Below, one piece after another: positions 6,816 through 15,993 of a stretch of 44,003 bases of DNA (within the stretch, counting starts at the first letter, position 1; each line of letters starts with the position of its first letter). This DNA is from Miniphocaeibacter sp964345925 (lineage in GTDB: Bacteria; Bacillota; Clostridia; Tissierellales; Peptoniphilaceae), in contig CAYFSP010000010.1 of the NCBI GenBank assembly GCA_964345925.1, positions 1 through 44,003 of the forward strand, given 5' to 3'. The notes beneath the pieces are model-generated. The model was not told the origin of the DNA. It worked only from the letters and a program-made list of their open reading frames with translations, and did not search any database. Made by a program: the position numbers and the translations under genes.

Positions 6816-8603
6816 ATGAATATAGTAAAAAATATAAATAAAAATATAAGGGATATGGAAAATAGCCTTAAAATAAGACTATTTAAAAACAATAGTTTAT
6901 CTAGTTATGAAAATATTTCGTTGGAAAATATGAATAGCGAAATGATAAAAGTCAATAAAGAAAATAATTTTATTTATTTAGCTACACCTTATGTTGAGAG
7001 AGAAGAAGATGTTTTAAATTACCTTACAGCAATAAATGAAACATCGTTAAGGGCAATGTCAGACAAGGGATACCTTTCACCAATAAGCAGTAAAGAAGAC
7101 GAAGAGATAATAATCGATTATTTATTTAAAATAGATGAAGATAAATATGAATTAATAGTAAAAGAGATGAATGAATTTAAAGATATATTACAAAAAATAT
7201 TTAATTATAATGGTAATGACATTCATATTGACTTGACTTCAAATAAAAGATTAAGTAAGTATATTGGCTTAAAAATAAGAGGTATAAACTTAAATCCTTT
7301 TAGCTTTAAAGGAATAGAGGAAGAAGACTTACGATTTATGACATTAATATTGATTTACTCTTACTATAGAGTCATAAGCAAAAATTCAGAAAATGATAAT
7401 AAGAATAATTTAAAAGATATTTTAAAGTTTTTAAAGGAATTTAAATTTTCAAAAAAAGATAAAGATATTATTTCAAACAATATGCAAAATATAAAAAGTT
7501 ATTCTTTTTCAATAAAGGAAGTATTAAAAGCTGAAGGTGATATAGAAAAATTTTCAGAGATACAGGGAAAACTTTTCAAGTCTAAAGCAATAGAAAATCC
7601 ATTTCAACTATCAGGGTTTAACAATATGGAATTATCGACACAGTTAATGTTAATTTCAGCTATTCAAAAGGGGATTTCCTTTGAAATATTAGATGAAAAT
7701 GATCAATTTGTTAAATTTTACTATGGTGATCATGTAGAATATGTGAAAAATGCAAATATGACGAGTCTAGATACTTATATTTCACCACTTATAATGGAAA
7801 ATAAAACAGTTACTAAGAAAGTTTTAAAAGAAAATGGATTTTCAGTTCCAGGCGGAAGAGAATATAAAAATATAGAAGATGCTTTAAATGATTATGAAAG
7901 ATATATGGATGAAAAAATTGTAATAAAACCAAAATCAACAAATTTTGGACTCGGAATATCTGTTTTCCAAAAAGAATTTTCCAAGGAAGATTATGAAGAA
8001 GCTATAAGGATTGCATTTAAAGAGGACGGATTCGTTTTAGTAGAGGAGTTTATAAAGGGAACGGAGTATAGGTTTTATGTAATGGATGGAAAAGTAGAGG
8101 GAATAACATTAAGAGTACCTGCAAACATTGAAGGTGATGGTATTCATACAATAGAGGAATTAGTGGAGATTAAAAATAAAGATCCATTAAGAGGTACAAA
8201 TTATAGAAGACCTTTACAGTTAATAAAGCTTGGAGAAATAGAAAAACTTATGTTAAAAGCCCAAGGATATAATATAAAAACAATTTTAGAAAAGGGCAAA
8301 ATTGCATATTTAAGGGAGAATTCCAATGTAAGCACTGGAGGGGACTCAATAGATATGACAGACGATATGGATATATCATATAAGAATATTGCAGAAGAAG
8401 CAGTAAAATCGCTAGGAGCTTTTATATCGGGAATAGATATTATGATACCTGATAACCATAAAAATACGACAAAGGACTCTAATGACTATGGAATAATAGA
8501 AGCCAATTTCAACCCTGCCATTCATATGCATATGTATCCTTATAAAGGAAAATCAAGACCAATAGCAAGTAAAATATTGGATTATTTATTTCCAGAGATT
8601 TAA
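6816..8603 (+). CDS. GshF-like ATP-grasp ligase with degenerate glutamate-cysteine ligase half
   Basis: 595 residues. From about residue 268 the protein closely follows the C-terminal half of bifunctional glutathione synthetase GshF: MELSTQLMLISAIQKGISFE, SLDTYISPLIMENKTVTKKV, the ATP-grasp stretch KIVIKPKSTNFGLGISVF, EEFIKGTEYRFYVMDGK, NSNVSTGGDSIDMTDDM and GIIEANFNPAIHMHMYP. The front half is only about 265 residues instead of roughly 450. It keeps pieces resembling the family (LATPYVEREEDVLNYLTAIN and KRLSKYIGLKIRGINLNPF) but lacks the FGIERE-type catalytic segment and the middle of the domain. I infer that glutamate-cysteine ligase activity is lost and that only the glutathione-synthetase-type ligation remains, possibly with another dipeptide or amino acid. 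The gene stands alone between terminators. Confidence 0.75.
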   Translation: MNIVKNINKNIRDMENSLKIRLFKNNSLSSYENISLENMNSEMIKVNKENNFIYLATPYVEREEDVLNYLTAINETSLRAMSDKGYLSPISSKEDEEIIIDYLFKIDEDKYELIVKEMNEFKDILQKIFNYNGNDIHIDLTSNKRLSKYIGLKIRGINLNPFSFKGIEEEDLRFMTLILIYSYYRVISKNSENDNKNNLKDILKFLKEFKFSKKDKDIISNNMQNIKSYSFSIKEVLKAEGDIEKFSEIQGKLFKSKAIENPFQLSGFNNMELSTQLMLISAIQKGISFEILDENDQFVKFYYGDHVEYVKNANMTSLDTYISPLIMENKTVTKKVLKENGFSVPGGREYKNIEDALNDYERYMDEKIVIKPKSTNFGLGISVFQKEFSKEDYEEAIRIAFKEDGFVLVEEFIKGTEYRFYVMDGKVEGITLRVPANIEGDGIHTIEELVEIKNKDPLRGTNYRRPLQLIKLGEIEKLMLKAQGYNIKTILEKGKIAYLRENSNVSTGGDSIDMTDDMDISYKNIAEEAVKSLGAFISGIDIMIPDNHKNTTKDSNDYGIIEANFNPAIHMHMYPYKGKSRPIASKILDYLFPEI

Positions 8604-8617
8604 GATAAAAAACAAAT

Positions 8618-8646
8618 AAAAAAAGTCAGAATTTTCTGACTTTTTT
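8618..8646. terminator. Bidirectional terminator between ligase gene and mapP
   Basis: Stem GTCAGAA / TTCTGAC extended by A and T runs on its two sides, so it can end both the rightward ligase transcript and the leftward maltose transcript. It overlaps the end of mapP. Confidence 0.8.
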
Positions 8647-9469
8647 ATATATTCAACTTTACAGCTATACCATAATGATCGCTTATTATTGAGCCATTTT
8701 TACCATCGAACACAACTCTATATTCATCTATATTAAATTCCTTTGATGTGAAAATATAATCTATTCGCAAATTTTCTTTATTGTCTTCCCATCCTGCAAT
8801 ATTTTTTTCCACTGTAAATTCTCCAATTTGTTTTTTACTATGAAGAAATGAATCCTTAATGCTCAATTTATTACTAATTATTTTATTGTAGCCTTCATCT
8901 TCTATATGTGCTGGATTATTAAAGTCTCCCATAAGTATGAAGGGTAATTTATTTTTATTTAAAAGTTTTTCTGTTTGAGACCATTCATATTTAAATCCTT
9001 CTTCACCGTTCCACCATGAATAATGACCACTTAAAGCAAGAATATCCCTATTGTTTACCTTTGTTTCAATAACCATAGCAACTCTTGTTCTATAGTCGGT
9101 TAAGTCGAATTTTTCTGATAATAATAATGATTTTGGTTTAATTTTGTTTAAAGATAATATTGCTACACCTTCATTATATTTTTCATATGAAAAGTGGTTA
9201 AATGTCCAACTCCAATGGTAATATAAATTGTTTTTTTCTAGAATTTTAGTTAATAAATAAGCGAAATTATCTTCTTTTATATCATCATGGTCTTTTGTCT
9301 TATAAAAATACTCATTAGGTGTTATTATTTTATTTTTGTCAGTTTGATTAACTTCTTGTAAGGCTATAATATCGTATTTTTCTTTAATGATATTTCTAGC
9401 TAAATCATTTAATTTTTCTAATTGGTTTTCTTCAAGCCAACTATGAGCATTTAATGTTAATACTTTCAT
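8645..9469 (-). CDS. mapP: Maltose 6'-phosphate phosphatase MapP
   Basis: 274-residue protein of the endonuclease/exonuclease/phosphatase fold. Metal and catalytic motifs in order are LTLNAHSW (N-terminal Asn), IIALQEVNQ (Glu), LSGHYSWWNGEEGF, FILMGDFNNPA (Asp and Asn) and IISDHYGIAVKL (Asp-His). In Enterococcus faecalis a protein of this family, MapP, removes phosphate from maltose 6'-phosphate made by the PTS so that maltose phosphorylase can act (known). Here it follows a glucose/maltose-type PTS gene and lies in the same locus as malP, pgmB and malR, which makes that assignment much better than a nuclease. The ribosome-binding site is AAGGAGA. A hairpin in front of it (9489-9516) may lower its expression relative to malT. 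Confidence 0.82.
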   Translation of the reverse strand: MKVLTLNAHSWLEENQLEKLNDLARNIIKEKYDIIALQEVNQTDKNKIITPNEYFYKTKDHDDIKEDNFAYLLTKILEKNNLYYHWSWTFNHFSYEKYNEGVAILSLNKIKPKSLLLSEKFDLTDYRTRVAMVIETKVNNRDILALSGHYSWWNGEEGFKYEWSQTEKLLNKNKLPFILMGDFNNPAHIEDEGYNKIISNKLSIKDSFLHSKKQIGEFTVEKNIAGWEDNKENLRIDYIFTSKEFNIDEYRVVFDGKNGSIISDHYGIAVKLNI

Positions 9470-9488
9470 TTATATCTCCTTAAAATTA

Positions 9489-9516
9489 ATAGGAATAGTA
9501 ATTTTACTATTCCTAT
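9489..9516 (-). terminator. Hairpin between malT and mapP
   Basis: Perfect 12-bp stem (ATAGGAATAGTA / TACTATTCCTAT, 4-base loop) in the 54-base gap. On the minus strand it is followed by only a short T run, so it may be a partial terminator or a processing site that sets unequal malT and mapP levels. Confidence 0.5.
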
Positions 9517-9523
9517 CTTTATA

Positions 9524-11698
9524 TTATATATCTAATGAACCAATTATTATACCAGCTTTATTTTCGCCAGTTTTATTTAATTGATATTTTTTGATTTTTT
9601 CACCATTTGTAAATACTACTATCATAGTTTTTAGTTTATTCTCTTCTTCTAATATGGATAGATTGACTTCTGCTAGTATATCTCCTGCTTTTATATTACT
9701 ACCTTCTTCTACTTTTATGGTAAAAGCTTCTTTATTCATACTTACCGTGTCAATTCCCATATGGATTAGTACTTCAATTCCTTCTTCAGTCTCTATTCCA
9801 ATTGCGTGCTTTGTAGGAAATACTGAAACTATTCTTCCATCTATTGGAGAAACTATTTTTGAATCTATAGGTTCAACTGCAAATCCATCTCCCATCATTT
9901 TTTCAGAGAATACTTTGTCGTTTACTTTTTCTATTGGAATGATTTCACCATTAGCAATTGAAACAATATTTACATTTTTACCTATAAATTTCTCGCCTTT
10001 TTCTTCAAGGGTGTTATTATTGTTTTCCAATATTACATTTGGTATTTTTATATTTGAATCGAGTAAATCTTGTATATCGGATTTTAATATATCAGCTTTT
10101 GGACCGTAAACAGCTTGGACTCCATTATCTTTTACGATTAAGCCCATTGCACCAGCCTTTTTCCAATCTACTTCATTTCCTACTTTGGAATTATCTTTTA
10201 CTGTAACTCTAAGTCTTGTCATACAAGCATCTACATCTGAAATATTTTCTTTTCCTCCAAGCAATTGAATTATTTTAACCACTTGACTATTTCCATCTGC
10301 AATTTCTCCGCTTCCAGTACCTTCTTCGTCAACATTATCACTTTCATAGTTGCCATTTCTACCAGGTGTTGCATAATTAAATTTCTTTATTAGGAAATTA
10401 GCTATAAAATATGTTAATACTCCAAATACTACAACTGATATTAAGAAATTTATTACATCACCAGTTAAACCGGCCTTTATAGAAATTGGTAGACGTGATA
10501 ACAGCTCTATATTACCAAAGGAATGAAGCCTTAAATTAATTATATCTGACATAGCAAAGGCAAGTCCTTGTATTATTGAATATATTCCATATAATGGTAC
10601 TGCTGCAAACATGAACATGAACTCCAAAGGTTCAGTTACTCCAGTTAAGAAAACTGCTATTGCGGCTGAAAAATACATTGATTTATATTTATGTCTTTTG
10701 TCTATATCAACATTTTTGTACATTGCATAAGCCATTCCCATCAATATTCCAGATGAACCTATCATCTGTCCTACTTTAAATCTTGCAGGGGTAAAGTTTG
10801 TCAAAACATATTGATACTGTGTAAGATCACCAGCACCTTTTAAATTTACTAAATCAGTTGCCCAAGCTAACCATAATGGATCTTGTCCATAAACCAATGT
10901 ACCTGCTTGTGCTCCTGAAAGTATTTCGTAAGTTCCACCAAGCTGTGTATAGTTTATTGGTATTGTTAACATATGATGTAAACCAAATGGAAGCAACAAT
11001 CTTTCTAATGTTCCGAATAGGAATGGTGCCACTACAGGTGCAGTATCTTGCGATTGTGCAATCCATAAACCAAAATTATTTATTCCGGCTTGTATGTATG
11101 GCCAAATCACAGCTAATGCCAATGATACTAACACTGATCTAAATATTACTACGAAAGGCACAAATCTCTTTCCATTAAAGAATGAAAGTGCGTCTGGCAA
11201 TTTTCTAAAATTATAATATTTATTATACGCCGTTGCACCAACAAAACCTGCAATAATACCTACGAATACTCCCATATTAAGTGCAGGAGCTTCAAGTACA
11301 GATGTAAAGAAACCATTAACCATTATTTTTGTACCAAATAATGTGTGTGTAAATGCTTCTGGATCCGCTAACATATCACTAGTAACACCAAAGAGAGCAC
11401 CTGTTATACGAGTTATTAAAACGAATGAAATACCTGCTGCAAAAGCACCGCCAGCTCTTTCTTTTGCCCAACTTCCTCCTATTGCTAAAGCAAATAGCAA
11501 ATGAAGGTTTCCAATTATCGCCCAACCAATATTTTCTATAACTCCACCAGTTCTAATTAGTAAAGTCATTTCAGGGCTTATTAATGGTAAAGTTTTCCCA
11601 ATACTTATCATAAGACCAGCAGCTGGCATTACAGCTATAACCACCATTAATGCTTTACCGAATTTTTGCCAAAATTCAAAACTAAATAATTTTTTCAT
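9524..11698 (-). CDS. malT: PTS maltose/glucose-type transporter, EIICBA
   Basis: 724-residue fused phosphotransferase permease of the glucose superfamily. The EIIC membrane domain occupies about residues 1-430. EIIB is at about 455-540 with phosphorylated Cys492 in DACMTRLR, and EIIA at about 560-715 with His646 in VLIHMGIDTV. All three phosphorylation modules are present, so no separate EIIA is needed. It would import maltose across the membrane as maltose 6'-phosphate, which MapP then dephosphorylates. The start is ATG 11698 behind GGAGGG; a TTG at 11710 lies within that ribosome-binding site. Transcription is divergent from malP, and a LacI-type operator (11719-11734) sits in its initial transcribed region. 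Maltose specificity is inferred from the locus; trehalose or glucose cannot be excluded from sequence alone. Confidence 0.85.
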   Translation of the reverse strand: MKKLFSFEFWQKFGKALMVVIAVMPAAGLMISIGKTLPLISPEMTLLIRTGGVIENIGWAIIGNLHLLFALAIGGSWAKERAGGAFAAGISFVLITRITGALFGVTSDMLADPEAFTHTLFGTKIMVNGFFTSVLEAPALNMGVFVGIIAGFVGATAYNKYYNFRKLPDALSFFNGKRFVPFVVIFRSVLVSLALAVIWPYIQAGINNFGLWIAQSQDTAPVVAPFLFGTLERLLLPFGLHHMLTIPINYTQLGGTYEILSGAQAGTLVYGQDPLWLAWATDLVNLKGAGDLTQYQYVLTNFTPARFKVGQMIGSSGILMGMAYAMYKNVDIDKRHKYKSMYFSAAIAVFLTGVTEPLEFMFMFAAVPLYGIYSIIQGLAFAMSDIINLRLHSFGNIELLSRLPISIKAGLTGDVINFLISVVVFGVLTYFIANFLIKKFNYATPGRNGNYESDNVDEEGTGSGEIADGNSQVVKIIQLLGGKENISDVDACMTRLRVTVKDNSKVGNEVDWKKAGAMGLIVKDNGVQAVYGPKADILKSDIQDLLDSNIKIPNVILENNNNTLEEKGEKFIGKNVNIVSIANGEIIPIEKVNDKVFSEKMMGDGFAVEPIDSKIVSPIDGRIVSVFPTKHAIGIETEEGIEVLIHMGIDTVSMNKEAFTIKVEEGSNIKAGDILAEVNLSILEEENKLKTMIVVFTNGEKIKKYQLNKTGENKAGIIIGSLDI

Positions 11699-11718
11699 AT
11701 TTCCCTCCAAAAAATTTT

Positions 11719-11770
11719 ATGCAAGCTATTGCGTTAAAGATAGTATATATTAATAAAAAGAATTTGTAAA
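11719..11770 (-). promoter_or_regulatory. malT promoter with MalR-type operator
   Basis: Read on the minus strand: TTTACA (11770-11765), a 17-base spacer, and TATACT (11747-11742). Just downstream lies the palindrome ATGCAA-GCTA-TTGCGT (11719-11734), a near copy of the malP operator. A LacI-family repressor bound there would block early transcription of malT-mapP. Confidence 0.75.
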
Positions 11771-11867
11771 CCATTATTTTTAAAAAATAAAGATTAATAT
11801 AAATACGCTAAAAATTGTTAATAAATAGAGATGTTGCTATTATTATGAGAATTTACAAAGAATACAC

Positions 11868-11896
11868 TTGACTACGCAACCGATTGCGTTTATTAT
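11868..11896 (+). promoter_or_regulatory. malP promoter with operator filling the spacer
   Basis: TTGACT (11868-11873), exactly 17 bases, then TATTAT (11891-11896). The spacer is almost entirely the perfect 6-4-6 palindrome ACGCAA-CCGA-TTGCGT at 11874-11889, a classic LacI-family operator. MalR (14909-15922) is the obvious ligand-responsive repressor. RNA polymerase and repressor binding should be mutually exclusive. Confidence 0.85.
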
Positions 11897-11924
11897 GGAG
11901 TTAAGAATAAAATAGGAGGGTAAC

Positions 11925-14204
11925 ATGAAAAATATAAAAAGACTATTTAATGTTGATCCATGGAAGGTATATACAAATAATTTAGACAAAGAAAATAAAA
12001 GATTACAGGAATCCATAACATCTATTGGTAATGGATATATGGGTATGAGAGGTAATTTTGAAGAGTACTATTCAGGTGATCATCATAATGGAACGTATAT
12101 TGCAGGCGTATGGTACCCTGATAAAACAAAAGTTGGATGGTGGAAAAATGGATATCCAGATTATTTTGGAAAAGTAATTAATGCAGTTAACTTTATTGCA
12201 ATGGATATTTTTATAAATGATGTAAAAGTAGATTTAAATTTAATTGATCCAGATTCATTCTATATGGAATTGAATATGAAAAATGGATTGTTGACTAGAA
12301 AATTTGTAATAGATGTAGATGATGTTAAAGTAGAAGTGAATTTCAAGCGATTTCTAAGTATTGTGGAAAAGGAATTGGCAGTAATAAAATGTTCAGTAAA
12401 ATTAATATCGGGTAATGCAAATATTAAAATAGTTTCAAGAGTAGATGGCGATGTTTGCAATGAAGATAGTAATTATGAAGAGAAGTTTTGGATACCAGTA
12501 AATTCAGAGATAAATGATGAATATGGAGTTTTAACAACTAAGACTATTGAAAATAATTTTGGAATTGAAAGATTTACTGTAACTGCTGGAATGAAAAATT
12601 ATACAGATGGCAAGTTGATTGAAAATAGAAGAGATGATTTGGAAATTTCGCAATATTTTAAAAAAGAATTAAATGAAGATGAAGTTTTTAATATTGAAAA
12701 ACATATCTATATTTTAACCAGTAGGGATATAGAGGAGAAGGAACAATTAAAAGAAGTTGTAAAAAAATTAAATGATGATAAAAAAAGATTTGATGAACTA
12801 TTGGATGAGCAAACAAAAGCTTGGGAAAAAAGATGGGAAATAGCCGATGTTGTTATAAATGGCGATAATGAAGCACAACAAGGTATAAGATTTAATCTAT
12901 TTCAACTTTTTGCAACATACTATGGTGAAGATGAGAGATTAAATATTGGACCAAAGGGTTTTACTGGAGAAAAATATGGTGGAGCGACCTATTGGGATAC
13001 TGAGGCGTACGCAGTACCATTATACTTAGCTCTATCAAATCCTGAAGTTACAAAGAATTTATTGAAATATAGACATAATCAGCTGTCAGAAGCAAAGGTA
13101 AATGCTAGAAAACAAGGATTAAAAGGTGCTTTATATCCTATGGTTACATTCACTGGCATTGAATGCCATAACGAATGGGAAATAACTTTTGAGGAAATTC
13201 ATAGAAATGGTTCTATAGCATATGCAATTTATAATTATTCTAATTACACTGGAGATTATGAATACGTTAAAGGCGAAGGGTTTGAAGTATTAACGGAAAT
13301 TTCTCGCTTTTGGGCTGATAGAGTACATTATTCTAAGAGAAATAATAAATATATGATCCATGGTGTAACAGGTCCTAATGAATATGAAAATAATGTTAAT
13401 AACAATTGGTATACAAATAAAATTGCTTCTTGGACCTTAGAATACACACTGAATATTTACAATAGGTTTAAAGATGAAATGAAAATGGTTTTATCAGAAG
13501 AAGAGATTAGTAAATGGAAAGATATTATTGAAAAAATGTATTACCCTTATGATGACGAATTAGGGATATTTGTTCAACATGATACATTTTTAGACAAGGA
13601 TTTAATGAATGTTGATGAACTTTCTGAAGGAAATTTACCATTAAACCAAAATTGGTCTTGGGATAAAATACTTCGCTCATGTTTTATAAAACAGGCCGAT
13701 GTGTTACAAGGAATATATTATTTTGGAAATGAATTTACTTTAGAGGAAAAGAAAAATAATTTCAAATTCTATGAACCAATGACAGTTCATGAATCCTCAC
13801 TATCCTCTTGTATTCATTCAGTAATTGCATCAGAAATAGGTATGGAAGAAAAAGCTGTTGAAATGTATGAAAGATCTTCTCGTCTAGATTTAGATAATTA
13901 TAATAATGACACGGAAGATGGACTTCATATTACTTCAATGACAGGTAGCTGGCTTGCAATAGTACAGGGATTTGCTCAAATGAAAACATATGATGAGGAA
14001 ATTAGCTTTGCACCATTTATACCTATGAATTGGGAGAATTATGAATTCCATATTAACTATAGAAATAGATTATTACTTGTAAATGTAAATAAAAGCAATG
14101 TGAATATAAAACTTATATCGGGAAATAGTTTAAATATTAAAATATATGGTGAGAATTATAGATTAAAGGATAGTATATCCATAGAGATAGGGGAGAAAAA
14201 TTAA
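11925..14204 (+). CDS. malP: Maltose phosphorylase (GH65)
   Basis: 759 residues, the normal GH65 length. It splits maltose with inorganic phosphate into glucose and beta-glucose 1-phosphate in the cytoplasm. The N-terminal beta-sandwich (SIGNGYMGMRGNFEE) is followed by the (alpha/alpha)6 barrel. Signatures include GATYWDTEAYAVPLYLAL, GIECHNEWEITFEEIHRNG and GVTGPNEYENNVNNNWYTNK, with the likely catalytic acid Glu486 in GPNEY. The phosphate-binding ESSLSSCIHSV stretch and the SMTGSWLAIVQGFA end segment are also present. The ribosome-binding site GGAGGG precedes ATG 11925. The stop overlaps the start of pgmB (TAATG), so the two products are made together. Trehalose or trehalose-6-phosphate phosphorylase are the main alternatives within GH65; the neighbouring MapP favours maltose. 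Confidence 0.88.
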   Translation: MKNIKRLFNVDPWKVYTNNLDKENKRLQESITSIGNGYMGMRGNFEEYYSGDHHNGTYIAGVWYPDKTKVGWWKNGYPDYFGKVINAVNFIAMDIFINDVKVDLNLIDPDSFYMELNMKNGLLTRKFVIDVDDVKVEVNFKRFLSIVEKELAVIKCSVKLISGNANIKIVSRVDGDVCNEDSNYEEKFWIPVNSEINDEYGVLTTKTIENNFGIERFTVTAGMKNYTDGKLIENRRDDLEISQYFKKELNEDEVFNIEKHIYILTSRDIEEKEQLKEVVKKLNDDKKRFDELLDEQTKAWEKRWEIADVVINGDNEAQQGIRFNLFQLFATYYGEDERLNIGPKGFTGEKYGGATYWDTEAYAVPLYLALSNPEVTKNLLKYRHNQLSEAKVNARKQGLKGALYPMVTFTGIECHNEWEITFEEIHRNGSIAYAIYNYSNYTGDYEYVKGEGFEVLTEISRFWADRVHYSKRNNKYMIHGVTGPNEYENNVNNNWYTNKIASWTLEYTLNIYNRFKDEMKMVLSEEEISKWKDIIEKMYYPYDDELGIFVQHDTFLDKDLMNVDELSEGNLPLNQNWSWDKILRSCFIKQADVLQGIYYFGNEFTLEEKKNNFKFYEPMTVHESSLSSCIHSVIASEIGMEEKAVEMYERSSRLDLDNYNNDTEDGLHITSMTGSWLAIVQGFAQMKTYDEEISFAPFIPMNWENYEFHINYRNRLLLVNVNKSNVNIKLISGNSLNIKIYGENYRLKDSISIEIGEKN

Positions 14205-14869
14205 TGATTAAGGGTGTTTTGTTCGATTTAGATGGTGTTATTACAGATACTGCAAAATATCATTATGAAGCTTGGAAAAAAGTAGGAAAAGAGATAAATA
14301 TTGAAATAGATATTGAATTCAATGAAAAGTTAAAGGGTGTTAGTCGTGAAGACTCTTTAAAGCGTATTTTAGAATTTGGAAATCGACAAAATGATTTTAC
14401 AGAAGAAGAATTTAATGAAATCGCTAAAAGAAAAAATGAATACTATTTTGAAATGATTCAGAATGTATCGCCAAAAGATATTTATCCAGGAATTGAAGAA
14501 CTTTTAAAGGAATTAAAAGAAAATGGTATTAAAGTATCCTTGGCATCAGCAAGTAAAAATGCTCCATTTCTTTTAGAAAAAATGGAATTAACCGATTATT
14601 TTGATGCTATTGCCGATCCTAACGATATAAAAAATGGTAAACCTGCTCCAGATATTTTTAACTTAGCAGCTGAAAAAATTGGTGTAAAGCCAGAAGATAC
14701 CATAGGTATTGAAGATGCTGAAGCTGGTATTGAAGCTATAAAAAGAAGTGGTGGTCTTCCAGTCGGCGTAGGAAAAAAAGAGGATTTAGGTTTTGATATA
14801 GATATTGTAGACAGTACAGCAAAATTGAATTTAGATTATTTAAAAGCTATATGGAATAAGAGAATATAG
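14204..14869 (+). CDS. pgmB: Beta-phosphoglucomutase
   Basis: 221-residue HAD-superfamily mutase converting beta-glucose 1-phosphate from MalP into glucose 6-phosphate. Asp8 is the phosphorylated nucleophile and Asp10 the acid/base in LFDLDGVITDT. The cap-domain phrase YHYEAWKKVGKEI, motif SLASASKNAPFLLEKM, and the closing motif GKPAPDIFNLAAEKIG ... IGIEDAEAGIEAIKRSGG complete the family pattern. Its start overlaps the malP stop codon by one base, so it is translationally coupled to malP. The beta-anomer specificity is inferred from pairing with an inverting GH65 phosphorylase. Confidence 0.92.
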   Translation: MIKGVLFDLDGVITDTAKYHYEAWKKVGKEINIEIDIEFNEKLKGVSREDSLKRILEFGNRQNDFTEEEFNEIAKRKNEYYFEMIQNVSPKDIYPGIEELLKELKENGIKVSLASASKNAPFLLEKMELTDYFDAIADPNDIKNGKPAPDIFNLAAEKIGVKPEDTIGIEDAEAGIEAIKRSGGLPVGVGKKEDLGFDIDIVDSTAKLNLDYLKAIWNKRI

Positions 14870-14908
14870 TATAATATTATAGATATAAAAATAAAAGGAG
14901 GGATATGG

Positions 14909-15922
14909 TTGGTAACGGTAAAAGATGTTGCAGAGAAAGCAGGAGTTGCTACTTCTACTGTTTCAAGGGTCATAAATAACAATCCTAGTATTTCGGATGG
15001 CACAAAGAAAAAAGTTATAAAAGTTATGGAAGAGCTAGGATATGTTCCTAATATAGCAGCAAGAAACTTAGGTAAACAAATATCCAACGCTATAGGTGTC
15101 GTGTTACCACCGCTAGACTCTAAGGAGAGACTAGGTAATCCATTCTTCTTGGAAATAATAGAAGTTATAAATGATGAAGCTTTGAATCATAATATGACAA
15201 CTGCAGTGGCAATGGCTAAGGATTTTGATAAGCTACTTGAAAATGTAAAAAGAATGCATTTACAAAGACAGGTTGATGGTTTCGTACTCGTCTACTCTTA
15301 TAAAGATGATCCTATTATTGATTATCTTTATAAAAACAATGTTCCTTTTACATTAATAGGACAGCCTTATAAAAATGAAGATGATATAGTATATATAGAC
15401 AATGATAATCAATTGCTTGGAAAACAGGCAACGGACTATTTAATAGAAAAAGGTCATGAAAATATATTGTTCATTACAAACACAACAGAAGAAAATTTAT
15501 ACTATGAAAGGTATTTTGGATACCAAAAATCTTTGATGTTGAAGGAATATGAAGTATATCCTTCTTTGAATATAAAGCAAACAGAGGATTTTAATAAATT
15601 AGAAAAAATTATGTTGCAGTATAAATATACAGGAGCAGTTGTAATAGATGATCTTTTTGGAGTTCAGGTAATGCAATATATAGAAAAATTTGGATACAGT
15701 ATTCCTAAAGATTTTTCCATAGTGAGTTTTAATAATTCCATATATGCTACATTGGTGCATCCACATTTAACAAGTATTGATGTTTCAGTAGAGGGACTTG
15801 GAGAAATGGCTACAAAGCAGTTAGTAAATTATATTGAAAAGAAAAAGAGTTCAGGAATTAAAGTTGTAGTTCCTCATAAACTTATTGAAAGAGAAACAGT
15901 AAATAATATTTTTAAGGAGTAG
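14909..15922 (+). CDS. malR: LacI-family maltose repressor
   Basis: 337 residues. The N-terminal helix-turn-helix is VTVKDVAEKAGVATSTVSRV, followed by the hinge helix region YVPNIAARNLGKQ and a periplasmic-binding-protein-like sensor domain (VDGFVLVYSYKDDPIIDYL, FTLIGQPYKNEDDIVYIDND, PKDFSIVSFNNS, LTSIDVSVEGLGEMATKQL). The start is TTG 14909, six bases after AAAGGAGGG; an ATG at 14905 is out of frame and gives only a short peptide. It lies 39 bases after pgmB and is probably partly co-transcribed with malP-pgmB, which would give negative feedback. Its likely targets are the two TTGCGT-type palindromes at 11719-11734 and 11874-11889. Confidence 0.88.
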   Translation: MVTVKDVAEKAGVATSTVSRVINNNPSISDGTKKKVIKVMEELGYVPNIAARNLGKQISNAIGVVLPPLDSKERLGNPFFLEIIEVINDEALNHNMTTAVAMAKDFDKLLENVKRMHLQRQVDGFVLVYSYKDDPIIDYLYKNNVPFTLIGQPYKNEDDIVYIDNDNQLLGKQATDYLIEKGHENILFITNTTEENLYYERYFGYQKSLMLKEYEVYPSLNIKQTEDFNKLEKIMLQYKYTGAVVIDDLFGVQVMQYIEKFGYSIPKDFSIVSFNNSIYATLVHPHLTSIDVSVEGLGEMATKQLVNYIEKKKSSGIKVVVPHKLIERETVNNIFKE

Positions 15923-15942
15923 GCTTAGTCTATTCCTTTTTT
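15914..15942 (+). terminator. Intrinsic terminator after malR
   Basis: AAGGAGTAG (15914-15922) pairs with CTATTCCTT (15930-15938), with one G-T wobble, and a T run follows. The stem includes the malR stop codon. Confidence 0.7.
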
Positions 15943-15993
15943 AATATATAAATATATAATATACTGATTGTAGCAAATATATTGGAGTGAATA

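Noticed and set aside
8645..9469. DNA repair exonuclease/endonuclease
   Set aside because: The fold is shared, but the position in a PTS-malP-pgmB-malR locus and the N-terminal sequence fit MapP phosphatase better.
10854..11142. Open frames on both strands inside malT
   Set aside because: They are shadows in other frames of a well-supported membrane domain, with no ribosome-binding sites or family motifs.
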